Below, in pieces: positions 11,101-22,650 of a stretch of DNA of 64,000 nt. The notes beneath the pieces were generated by a model. That model saw nothing but the letters and a program-made list of their open reading frames with translations. It did not search any database and was not told where the DNA came from. A program made the translations under genes and the position numbers. The DNA is taken from positions 12,542,735-12,606,734 of the forward strand of contig NC_089325.1 of assembly GCF_036669915.1 (NCBI RefSeq), written 5' to 3'. Numbering within the stretch: position 1 is the first letter of the stretch; each line of letters starts with the position of its first letter. The DNA comes from Pocillopora verrucosa (Eukaryota > Cnidaria > Anthozoa > Scleractinia > Pocilloporidae).

Positions 11101-14100
11101 TGAGGTCGCTGAAAAAATACCAATATTAAAACAAGTATCCATACTAGCAAGAGAGATTGGTTCCTAAAAGGAGGCCAACCGGTCATTTTACAAAGCGTAG
11201 CCAGAAAGGAGAACTCAGGGCAACAAAGATAAAATTCAGTGAGCAGCAGAGAGGAAGACTTGAACCCAGGATCCCACCAGTGCCCTTACCACTCGGCCTC
11301 TCTCCAGTACACTCTCTCTTATAATGTACATAAGTTACATGTTAATAACTTCTGGAAGTTAAAAGGTTAAGTATGGACGTAAGTAATTGTTAGTCTCCAA
11401 TCTTATCGTCTAAAAGTTAAGGTTTCGGTCAAGCGTAAATGAAAGCGGTAAAAATTCACCGCTTCGTGTCTCGGCAAATTTCCACCACCTCCACTTCGGT
11501 GAATAGTTGTCCACTATCAATGTCGGGAATTTATTTTTACTTATTTTGCGTAAGAAACACGAACTGTCCACGTACCCTCTCAGCCTTTGATTGAATCTTC
11601 TCTTCTATGAACGTGGCGAACCCCTCTGAAAGCCATTCTTCGCTCCAGTCCTTGGCGCCAACCAGGAGCCCGAACCAGGCGTGCGAGATCTCATGTGCCA
11701 GTCGCACGCGCATGCTCGCATCACCAGAAAGAAGGGACTGGGACAGAAACACCAGATTGGGACTAAAAGACAAAAAAAAAAGAGATGAAAGTCACCTTGG
11801 ATTGATTTCCAAGGTTAAGGTTTTGGACGACATAAAAGAAAGAGGAATTTTGAACTAGTTATGAGCAACTGGTCTGGAACGAAAGAGCGGATCTTGAAAA
11901 CGAGAACGAACTGAATATAAACCAACCTTTTGAGTCCCATGCAAGCGAAACACTTTGGCAAAACCAACATGTCCAACCGTCTGAATGGATAAGGACCTAA
12001 CAACTCGCAGGAAGCTTCTAGAAATTTAGGCGCGTATTCTAGCAACTCCTCTGCCGCCCTGTCAATCAAACTGGGCGGAGCAAACAAACGACACGTGACC
12101 GGCACATTGGGATTATCACCGTTTTTAGTGTCGGCGGTTCTAGATAGCCGGCACTCCCACCACCCCACAGCCAAGGCCAGAGTTGAGCAAGGCAGTGGAC
12201 AATCCATCTCATAGTGGTAGGTCACTGCAACATGATACAAAAAAAAAAAAAGGTTTCTTCTAGAAAATCCACGATGCCGATTTTTGTTAAACACTTGGGT
12301 ATGATTTTAGGAACAAATGAGCAGTAGTTTCACGACTCTCTCCGACGACTTCTGCAATTTAAATTCCCATCCAGAGTATAAGTCGAGTCCATAATTTCGT
12401 CAAAACGCAATCTGATTGATCAAACGGCACTAACATTTTTGGCCGATCACTGAGGCAGTAAAGGAAAACCAATGACACTTCGAATAGCTTTTGACAAATG
12501 CCTCCCATTCGCCGAATTAGGGAGACCAATATCTCTGTTTCTAGCGGCCGTGCATTTACTGATCGACATACACGCGCCATTTAGCTACCTCACGATTTTT
12601 CCATCTATCGTCTATCAAGATTTCAAGTTAGTCGCCTGCAATCCGTTTCAATCTTCTCCATCCTTACCGACCAGAAAATGAAAGAATTGAAGTCTTACCT
12701 TGAGTATCATTCCGGGTGGTTTTCCCAACAAACTGGTTCCCACTCATTAACACAACACAGTCCTCCGGCACGTGGATCGATGCCTGCCATGTTGACATGG
12801 CAATCGGAGGCTCCTGACATGGCATCAGAGAACGATTATTGATGTACGCACCGGGTGAGTAGACAGAAGGCCTGGTGCACAGAAAAAAATACAATTTGAA
12901 ATCATTCAATTTCTTGGAAATTTCCAGGCCATTCTAAATTTCCTCACAAATTAATGGGGAGCGTTCGGCGTTGTATCAAGACAGGATTTCACCAACTAAC
13001 TGATCGTTCGTTTACTCTGTTAAACTGTTTTCTAGATAACGAATTTATATCATATGCAGAAGTTAAAAAGTTACAACTAGGAATAAGGGCCCAGTTGTTC
13101 GAAGGCCGATTGGCGCTACCTAAGGGTTCAATTGATAACTGGGTCTCTATATTCGTTTGTTCCAAAGCCTGTTTCAGATAACTTTCTTCACTCTTTCTAT
13201 AGCATCCATTCATCAAACTGTAGGCAGAAAGAATTATACGGAATTTTCTATTGAAGCTTTCAGATCTGAAGTCAGATTTTACACTAATCCTGGGTAGTCT
13301 TAACCCAGCTTTGAACCACCCGTCCCTGGTCGAGGACGACGCCTCACTTACTTGCCATCTTGGTCAGTCGCCCAAGTCAATGACGATCCTTCTGGACTAG
13401 TGTGGTATTTAATCCAGACACATCTGGGCCACGCCTTGCCAGTTGCTTCAGGTTTCGAAATCTGTACACACCAACCATACACTGAATACGACAGGCCCTT
13501 AAACGGCAAGGGCGTGTGGGATTTATCGCCGAGAATGTTCCCTAAGAAGCCGAGTGGTACCTCGGATGAAGTTGTTTCGTGTGACAAGAGGCCGCTTTGT
13601 TTATGTCGGCAAAATGTTACTTGGAAATCATCTGGAAGAACAACTTCGCTCACAGATTCAATGTTCACTAAGGTACTGTCTAACGTCATTTGAAATTGCT
13701 TTTTAGTGACCTCTTCGTTGCGAGGTTCAAGAAATAACACTATGTTTCCTTTCATACTTTTTTCGTTAAATTCCACAGACAAGTCAAGAATGTAATGATA
13801 CACAAGAACTTCATCAACATTTGCCATCAACGGCAAATCGTCGCTTTTATCCCATTTAGTGCCAATGGATCTTTCATCTTCACTCGTTCCCTTGCAATCA
13901 GAATCAGATTCACTTTTTGTTCTCTTCGTCGAACTTTGAGCTACGTCACAAACTTCCTCAGTTGATAGAGACCTTTTCCTTCCACAACTGCCTTCTCCCC
14001 CTGCGTTTTCACCAGCATTGGTGGCATAATCACAAACATCTTCCATATTTAAAGAGTATTTCAAGTTACATCCGTCAGTTTTGACCTCTGTGTGTTCCAC

Positions 14101-15632
14101 ATCATGACTTCCTTTACAATAATCCGTAAAATTCTGAAGCCATGATCGGTATGAGATCTTCATTTGCACTCCATTTGGCAGAGTGCGGGAACTTGTATCA
14201 CTGACGGTTACCGATGACTTACTCCTGTTATTTTTCTTGTTTTTCTTGTTTTTATTCTTCTTCTTCATCTTTCTCTTCTCCTGAATTGTATGATCATCTG
14301 CCCCACATTTTCCAGAGCATGGGGAAGGGATCGTGGTGGCATTTTCATCGACCACAGATTCCATGGAGCTTCCTTCAGCCATCGACATGCTCACGCTTGT
14401 AGCATCAGAACTGGTGATTGACATCAGATTCTCAAGACGAGGCCCATCCTCAGCTCTGTACATTGTACCTTCTGCATCCTTGGACACCTCTTCTAAATTT
14501 ACACCAACCCCAACCGAGATAACGGCTGAACTCAGTTTGTCGCAACCCATCACACCTTCTGAATTCGTACGCAAGACATATTCATTGTCAATAAGCTCCA
14601 CTTCCCCTTTCTCCTCTGTTATACTCTTGCCCTCCCCATCTTGGCTCGTGCCTGATGTAGGGCTAATAGCTATACATGCATCCTTGCAAATCATGGATTC
14701 TATTCCATTGTGACACAAAGCATTGTCTGCTTCCTCCTCTTTGGACCACGCATTCTTGTGTACGGTCGCAGATAATCTGAACGTTGAAGGTGAATTCTCC
14801 AAAAGCGTCGCGTCATTTGGTTCCTCGACAAGCCTATGCTTTTTATGATCTGTCATAAAGTTGCCATCTTTTTCCTTTGACGATCCTGAATCTTTTCTAG
14901 GCGTATTAGTTGATGACAAAGAGTTTAAAGCTGATGATGAAATGTCGTGAATCGTGACATCACCAAGATCATGTCCTTCAATAATGGGAACGTTTTCAAC
15001 CAAAGGCTTATCGTTGTGGTTGATCCCTGTTGGCAAGCTTGAAGCTGCTATAATTTTACCGTCACATGAAGGGGATTTATCGTGAAACGCTTCATCAGCT
15101 GACGCCTCAATGCAAGTTAAAGTGTTACAACCAGAGCTGAGTACAACTTTATCTTCATTTCCCCCTACACTGGAAGTTGTAGGTGTCTCACACTGCCCTG
15201 TCGTACTGCCTTGCTCCTTCACTTCTGTAGTAAGCACATTGCTTGACACTTCATTCCCAAAATTGTCGTGAAACGATTCACAAGCGCTTTCGTCTATCAT
15301 AGACGTGCATACCACTGAAGGTAATGTTAGGCAAGAGGAAGAATCTGACTCTAGATTGCGCGCTGGGGGTTGGCTTTCATTTTTGGACATATAAGTGGAA
15401 GCTCCTTTCTCGTGAACAGATTCCACCTCGTTTCCTTCACTGGAAGTCACGTGGTAAGCTTTCCCAGATTTTTCAATCGTAGAATTCGACTCTACAGGCG
15501 TTGGCGCCGCTGATAGCAAATGCATTCCACACTTTCTGCTCAAGCCTGACAACACGTGGCAAGTTTCCATGTACACTTCTTCCAACGTCCAAGATGACAA
15601 ACCATGTCCAACTGGCCTTTTGCTGTACACGG
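5122..15632 (-). CDS. AOPEP: Aminopeptidase O (M1 metallopeptidase), 3' fifteen exons of a longer transcript
   Basis: Exons in transcript order: 15632-13352, 12871-12699, 12224-11927, 11762-11576, 10874-10768, 10582-10557 (26-nt microexon), 10166-10039, 9487-9380, 8533-8490, 8387-8333, 7551-7492, 6902-6786, 6417-6380, 5972-5924, 5271-5122. All phases agree. The enzyme part starts near DDLPLMAN (about 13843). It continues through [20 protein letters not shown] and carries the zinc site HEISHAWFG (HEXXH, about 11681-11695). The third ligand Glu falls 18 residues later in the WLSEGF motif. The C-terminal armadillo-like region ends [13 protein letters not shown]...MLEGND. This order matches vertebrate AOPEP (C9orf3), a peptidase that removes N-terminal residues from peptides such as angiotensin III. 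The peptidase part is about 677 aa. In frame upstream of it lie about 600 residues absent from the human protein. Confidence 0.93.
5640..6200. repeat. CCAAT/ATTGG-bearing dispersed repeat in AOPEP introns
   Basis: The segment around 5750-5860 (AGCAAAGGATATTTGGAG, AGTAGCCAATTAGAGCGCGC) recurs at 50265-50350. The segment 6045-6160 has inverted ATTGG/CCAATCAGATG motifs flanking ACTCGCACCAGACTCTCGAC. The same motif, in the opposite orientation, recurs at 17330-17420, 53520-53600 and 55950-56010. The AOPEP exon at 5924-5972 sits between the two repeat pieces. Confidence 0.5.
7590..7715 (+). repeat. Family A MITE, left half only
   Basis: TTTACACCCTAACATCAGTA, TGCATATTCTCCGTACTG and CAATCAAGAGC match the left half of the family. 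The right half is replaced by unrelated sequence. Confidence 0.65.
9787..9990 (-). repeat. tRNA-derived SINE
   Basis: Read on the minus strand, it begins GTGACATGGTGGCCTAATGG then TCAGTGCACTGGACTCC. That is followed by a B-box-like GGGTTCGAGACC and a tRNA-unrelated body. The A and B box spacing is that of an RNA polymerase III promoter, but no full tRNA cloverleaf is present. Confidence 0.65.
10225..10492 (+). repeat. Hairpin MITE, near full length
   Basis: The left end GGAGAGTATAACGAGGTAAT is followed by TATCAACTGAGTTGA, GGCCACCATAAAGAG and an arm ending in CGACGTTTCGAGCATTAG. The right side repeats these in reverse complement (TAACGCTCGAAACGTCAG, GGTGGCCAATTTACG, TATCAACTGAGTTGATAA). The two halves form one long imperfect hairpin, so the element is almost a palindrome. 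Further copies lie at 19800, 26345, 52075 and 1688. Confidence 0.8.
11225..11315 (-). repeat. tRNA-like SINE fragment
   Basis: On the minus strand it reads GAGAGAGGCCGAGTGGTAAG, then GGCACTGGTGGGATCCTGGG and TTCAAGTC. This is A/B-box order with a leucine- or serine-tRNA-like head. It is too diverged to be a tRNA gene. Confidence 0.5.
13352..15632 (-). CDS. 2.3-kb joining exon: end of the unknown protein, Ser/Thr/Asp-rich linker, start of AOPEP
   Basis: This single 2281-nt exon is open throughout. It begins [20 protein letters not shown], which looks like folded-domain sequence continuing from upstream exons. About 500 residues of low-complexity Ser/Thr/Glu/Asp follow, then a strongly basic block ([16 protein letters not shown], likely nuclear localisation). 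Next come [17 protein letters not shown], two copies of a SL-x2-EVCD-x-A motif ([17 protein letters not shown]) and finally AOPEP. The acceptor (TTTTAG then CCGTGTAC) is in phase with the upstream exon ending at 16210. The donor at 13352 is in phase with AOPEP exon 2. Internal methionines could also serve as a start if AOPEP has its own promoter inside the exon. Confidence 0.8.
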
Positions 15633-16209
15633 CTAAAAATGTACAAAGTTCTACAATATTTAACACTGTTACATAGCAGACGTTGAGAGTCCTTGACAAG
15701 GATCTAAGTCAAAATCGAGCGTAAGACCAGTGTCCTCCAGAGGCAATAGCAACTGGTGTTTTCTTCAGCTACTTTAACACGACAAAACAGTATTTTACTG
15801 GTCTTAATATGAAATAAACTTTATTTTTTAGTTACTCTCGCATGTAACCGTATATAGATCAAAACTGGAAAGAAAAACGATCCGTAAAATGGGAATTGAT
15901 GCGAGAGGAAGAGATTAACAGGTGTGTTCTTTCTAATATTCTGTACGCTGGTGCTCGGCCTAACCGTGCAAAGTAACCCTAATGGTTCGATATTTAAGCT
16001 GTCTGTTGTGCAGTGGAGCCGAGATTTTCCCTCTGAAGCACCCGTTTCCCACTGGTTACTTTTACTTGTTACGGTTGGTCACCAAAAATGTTTTGAAAAC
16101 ACCTCTACGATTCGTTGTAATCTTTAATCTACGATTCGTTGTAATCTTTCGTTGGTCACTTTAGTTTTGATTTCACGACACTGAATTGAAATGGTTACTA
16201 ATTTCTCAC

Positions 16210-19200
16210 CTGAGGGAATTCCTTTCCCAGCTAATCGGTTCCCGTTCTCCCCAATGGCAAGATGAATCATGTAGAGAAGTACTGGGAATGAGGAAGAGCA
16301 GTCTCTGTTGTCATCTTCGACAAGCCCTGTCACCGCAAGATGTCCGCTACCAGACATTTTTTCGCTATTGCCCAGAACCTCTTTGAGCTTATTCTTCATT
16401 ACAAAGGCCTGCATAGCTGTAACATGTTGAAAGTGAATCCCATAACAAACATCACGTGTTCTGAGATCGCTCCAGTCCTTTATCAGCCTGATAAGGTCCA
16501 AGTTTGGCCGGGAAAACATGGGCCCTATTGCCACGAAGAATACCTTGAGAGCATCTTCGGGCAAATGATTAAAGTAATTCTTCAGTGACTCTTGCAAGAG
16601 GTGGACTTCATCTCCTTTCAATTGGAAAACCATATGTTCGAATTTCACGTCCGAAGCTTTGCGCATTCGAAGATTTGCAACAATAGCATCAGCCAAGGCA
16701 ATATGTGATCCAAACTGCCAGGAATTGTAAGCTTCTCGGTTTGATGCAGAAGGAAAGTCATCCTCGACAAGAAAAACGACTCTCATGGATGACATGACCA
16801 AACCAGGAGGAGTGACCTAGAAGAAATGGGTGACAAAAAAGATACGAGCAAGTAATTCTTGTAAAAAGGAATATAGTTAAAAAGATAAGGTACCAAAGGC
16901 CAGCAGTAACAATCGATAACATGTAAAATGGCAGGCAAAAACATTTTACACCCAACATTTCTACGGTCCCGACAAGATGTTGCCGGTTTTCCTGCGACAT
17001 AAAAATACCGGAAACGTTATGTCCCGAATCGAAAATTTTCATTTTGTTTTTGCGCTAAAAGTCATCTGCCGCCACATAGCGCTGCCTGCCAAGATCGCCT
17101 AAGAATTTTTTCCGAATAACTCGAGGAAACTCTGCCTTCATTTCTTCGAGGTCCTCCTTTGCCAACCGTGTTGCAGCGCTTCTTGATTCAATTTGGTAAA
17201 ACTAAAACCAAAATAATCCCAATAACCAATCCAATCAGAGCGTGGGAAAGTACTACTACGAACTAAAGAGAACTCAAAGTTAAAAAAAGCAATCTTCTCG
17301 AACAGCGGGACAACGCGAGAGGCCAAGGTGCGGCTGGTATTAGTTTTGCATCTGATTGGCGGAGAAAATGGTGCGAGTTTTCTGGACCAATCACGAAGTG
17401 AATTAATGCAAAACCAATAAAAAAATATGACAACAGTGGTACCTGATCTTCTTTGCCTTCTGTTGAAAGCCTTTCCTCGACATTATCACAGCCTAAGAAC
17501 CCTAATCCCATCTCCCGTGCTAGATCTGGAAATCCCTCGGTGCATGCTCTGTTCACGGTATCCTTCAGTCGTGTACCACATGTGCCTGTCGTTTTCCTGC
17601 AAACCATGGTCGAGAGCATCAAATGAAGATCAGCAACTTGGGAACCAGTCTCGTAAACTTCTTTTGTACTGCCGCAAAGAATGGAACGAAGTTTGGTCTT
17701 CAGCCAATCAGCATCCACAGGCCAATCCTAAATTCATCGAGATTTGTACACACTAAAGATTAGTAATCTGGAATACCGAAGGATGATTTGAGAAATTAAG
17801 GAACAATGCACCGTAGCCTTCCTCTAGAACAAACTCTAGTGAGTTAAATTTCTACTTTCCAAGCATAAAGGCTGGGACTCTTAAAGGATCAATCAACTAC
17901 TTTGAAACAGATTCTATGCTTACCACCACAGAAAGATGTCTCTGGACACATTTTAACATAGCAAACATTGCACAAATTCAAACCAAGTTTAACTTGTCTA
18001 ACTCTGTTGAGGTTTGAAAGCTGTCACAAGAGTGAAGATTTTTCTCGACCTAAAGCAAATTTCTGCATCAACTCGTCACCATGACGAAATGGAGTGATTT
18101 CTTTATCCAGTGTCTCCCGTTCTTCAATCATTAATAAGAAAGAAACTTACTGCATGAGAACAATCTAATTTCAATGTGAAACAAGATGAGATGTGTGTAG
18201 CCATCAGAGCATCTTCCAGCATTGTCTGGCAGGCCATTACAAAGTCGTGAAGAGAACAAAATTCTTCGAATCCACTTTCTTTTCCAATGGCAAATGGAGT
18301 GCATGAAAAAACTTGACCTTGACAACTTGAGTGGCAGCTCAATACTGCAACAACTTCAACTGTAAGAGAAGCTCACATTTTATATCAAGTGCCAAATTTA
18401 AATAGCCAATATTTCTTATTGATGAAATTTTTTTAATACCATCAAATCAGGGTTGTTAGGTGTTTAATTTAAAAGAATTGGCATATGTGACAATAATTAG
18501 CATGAAAAGTGGTTGCTTTACCAAGGTAAAGAACCCTTAAACCATCAAGCTGGGGTTGTTAGGTGTTTAATTTTAAAAGAATTGGCATATGTGATGATAA
18601 TTGATATCAAAGGTGGTTGCTTTAAAGAGGGAAAGAACCCTTTTTTGTTAATATTATGATTCCATGTTGTCATGCATCTGCCCAGTAATACTTCACATAC
18701 AACATGGAAATGTGGTACAAAACAAAAGTGGCACACATGGCACAGCTGAGTGTGCCTGTATTGTTCTTACCACATTTTAAGATCATCAGTGATCTATTAC
18801 GGTACAGACCCATAGCGACATGGAATTTACTTGTTACTCATAAGTGATCTCAGCCTGTACAATGCAACTGTCTTTCATTCATGTTTCAAAAATATTGTTA
18901 ATGCATTTTTTAAAATTTAAATCATGGTTTTACCAATCAAAATAATTAATAAATGGCTGAATGATTAATAGAAGCAACTTTTACACTCAGTGATTGTTAC
19001 CTGTTGGCCAGTGACTTTTCAAGAATGACAGCTTTGTAATGGATTCCATTAGTTCTTGACGACTCACAAAGTTCTGAGTTATGACCACACAATTGTTGTT
19101 GTATGTCCCTGGATGATTGACCAACTAACATCAATAACTATAAGTAAAGTCTACATACAAGACTATAGTACATACATGTAGCAACAAGAGTCTGTCTCAG

Positions 19201-22200
19201 AAATGGTGGAGTGAAGTGATAACACTTATCACTACTTCAACAGCAACTGTTCCTTAATGAGATGCAAGTTTATTACAGGTTTCTTTCTTCCCAGAAAATC
19301 GTGAAGATTCACAGACAGTTAACTGGTCCCATTAACCTTCCTGAGCGGAAGTCAAGAAAGACAATGTAAGAGGTAAATGCCTAAGAACCCTGCCTGAGAA
19401 CACACCACTTGTTATAACCCTTGCCAGGGCTTGATTCAAAACCTTTACATCTGAAGGCCACACATCTTCAGAGATCCATAGGCAGGTCAGCAGGCAAGAC
19501 CAAGATTAAACAGCAGTTGTAGTTTGATGCAAAAGTTTAATTGACAAGTGAGAGAGGCAGGGCTCTCACCCATTTACTAAACTTTCATGTCAAAGTGAAA
19601 CCACTATTTTATTTCCCTCTTGCCTGATTATTTGCCTCTAAGTAGCCACAGGTAGAGTCCAGCACGCTGCTCACTGGTTTACAATGTGTCTTATCATTAA
19701 CCATCAAAAGTGTTCAGTGATGAACAAATATTGCATTTGTGTTTTTACTGAAACTATAGTTTACAAAAATAAACCTTCAAGAATGGACTTAATATATAAC
19801 AGAAGGTAAGTTTCTTAAGAAACTGTGGTGCTGAGTCTGTGGGAGAGTATAACAAGGTAATTTAGTATTATCAACTGAGTCGCTAACGTAAATTGGCCAC
19901 TGTAAAGAGTTTTGAAGCTGACATTTTGAGCATAAGCCCTTCCTCAGAGTGATGACGAAAGGCTAACAGTGGCCAACTTACTTTATCAACTCAGTTGATA
20001 ATACTAAACTACCCTGTTAGTATATAACACCTCACCCCATATTTTGGCATCACATACCTTCAGCCAGAAGAGCAGCTTTCAGAAACAAGGAAATCCAATC
20101 ACCAAACTGGGACTGCGGGTCTTTTAAATTAAACACCGCAAGCACCTAGAGAGATGTCAAAAGATAAGCTATCCCATACGAAAGATAGAAAATAAGTTTG
20201 AACACACTGCATAAAAAAATAAAAGTAATGAATGAAAGGCTAAACTAATGAAAGGTGTTTAAATTTTAATCTTAACACATTTTCACATCACTCATGATCT
20301 ACATGCATTACTGCTTATTACTACTGAGTAATCATCTGTTTCCAAGATAACATATTGCATTTTTGTTTCTGAAGCATTTCAGCAGGCCAGAATTGTAAAT
20401 CCTCAAATTTGATTGGCTAATTGTGTGCTTGTACCTAGTCTAGTTCTTTACAATACAGTCTAGATGTCTTTTTTTGCACAGAAAAACAGAAAAAAGCCAA
20501 CCAGCAGAAAAAAATAAATAGTAAGTTATTTACTGGTCTAGGTCGGTCTGTATGGGAAAATAACTGCGCCGTCGGTCTTACTGGAGACCTTAGCACAGTT
20601 TTTTCCCATACTGGCCTCCTGCCCCGTAGATAACATATACATATTGCAAGGAAATGTTACATGCTTTAACATGAGGGGTTAACCCTTGCAATCTCACAAT
20701 TTACATAATCATTTCATTCATTCTCTACATTTATTGCCATACATCTCTTACAACCTAAGCTCCAATGATTTAGTATTAAATCAAACAATATTGCCTGGTT
20801 GATCTTTTCCTTTCTTCTTTTCAATTTTTTTGCTTGGAAATGTATTGAAATTGATTGCGGAAAACCTCTTTTGGTCACCTTGAGGAGTGAAGTGGTTAAA
20901 GGGTTAAATTGTTTAAACTAATTATTTGTGTCAACTAATGGTATTAAATATTAAATATTAAATATTTTTCTTAATTATAGCCATACCTTTCTGACGCCTT
21001 CAGGTAACCATTGCCTCTCGATAAAATCATTGCTATCAACAAGATGAGAGTTGCTGAATTCATCATCAGTTCCAGAATCCTTTTCTTTCATATAATGATG
21101 AACTTCTTTGCCAACATGTCTTTCTAGAACTTTTACATTCTTTATGGTATTGAGGAGCCAGCAAGGCTTCCCTAGAAGATAAATGGCTAAAATTTCAGGT
21201 AAAGTGATTTTAACTATGAAAGAAACAAATAGGATCCAATCTAGGATGTTTTGCAGATTTTACTCTAGAATCTTAACAAATTCATCTATTGCATCCAAGC
21301 AACTAACTATACCCCTACCCAACAAACCTTTAACTTTTTACACTTAACGTCAATATGCATATTCTCTATACTGTTCTCTATACATTTGCTAAGGTGCTGA
21401 AGAGGAGAATTTGTTCAACAATCAAGAGCTTCTTTAGTTGGTCATTGTTACCTTTAGTCTCATAACCTAAATGTTTGATTCAAGGGTGATATTGTAAGGA
21501 GAAATTAGTTGTTAGTCAATGTCAAAGGTCAAAGGGTTAATGGGTGTTAATCTTTGTAAGTAATGCAGTCCTGTTTTGGACAATACCTTGCAAGGCTTCT
21601 GAATGCTGCTTGCACTGTGGAAAGTCGCATCGTACGTATCTCGTGTCTGGAGATGTGTCAAATGCAAAAACAGTACTGGAGAACCGTTTCAAAAGTTCTT
21701 GAGTCTATGAGACAACATGTGGAAAATGAAATGCAAATTATCAAAGATATTTTTTTATATAATGCTTGTGAATAAAAAAGTATCTACAACATGAGAGACA
21801 ATTCACCTTAAAGAGAATAACAGTGCTAACAATTCTTTCAGACTGTTTCTTTTTTTTTCAGTAACTAAAGCAAAGATCTAAGAGAAAATTTATCTGCCTA
21901 TCACTGAATTTTTTTAAATTACAGATCACCTTTTTCCTTCCTCTTCATTTTAAATTCATTAACTTATTTATTAACTCTTCTGATCTTTTCAGGCCCATAA
22001 CTTTAAGGGAAACTTTTCAGTTCATTTAAGACATGAAAAGGAATGCTGGGTGGTTTCCAGAGCTAGATAAGTTCCTTGAGTAACAAATATTCCATAACAA
22101 ATTAGGAAATTCAAAATGATGCGAATGAAGATGTTAACCAGTGAATGACACAGGTATGTCCAGACAACAAGGACTGCACCCGAGTTTCACCCTTAGCTAA

Positions 22201-22619
22201 ACCTTAACATTTATTTGATATTAATATTCTCCACACTGTTCTCTTAACGTTTCCTCTCGCACAGACAAGGAGAATTTATTTGACAATCAGTAACTGACCA
22301 AACTGGTGATAATTTCCTTTATTCTCATCACCTTTGCATTTGATTCAAGGGTGATACTGTAAGGATATTACAGACGCCAATCAGTCTAAAGGGTTGAAAG
22401 GTTAACTGAATAATACCCCATTCACACCAGCAAAACATGTTTTGTTAAACTGGTTTTCATTGAATGAAAATTATAAACAGAGAACTGAAAAACTTGATTT
22501 TCCATTGGATTCAAGTACTTGCTAACTTGCATTTCCAATGTGCTGCATTCAAGTCAAAAATATTCGGCTAAATAGTTTCTATGAAGAAAAAAAGAATTAA
22601 ACTGTGTTTAACAAAACAA

Positions 22620-22650
<31 letters not shown>

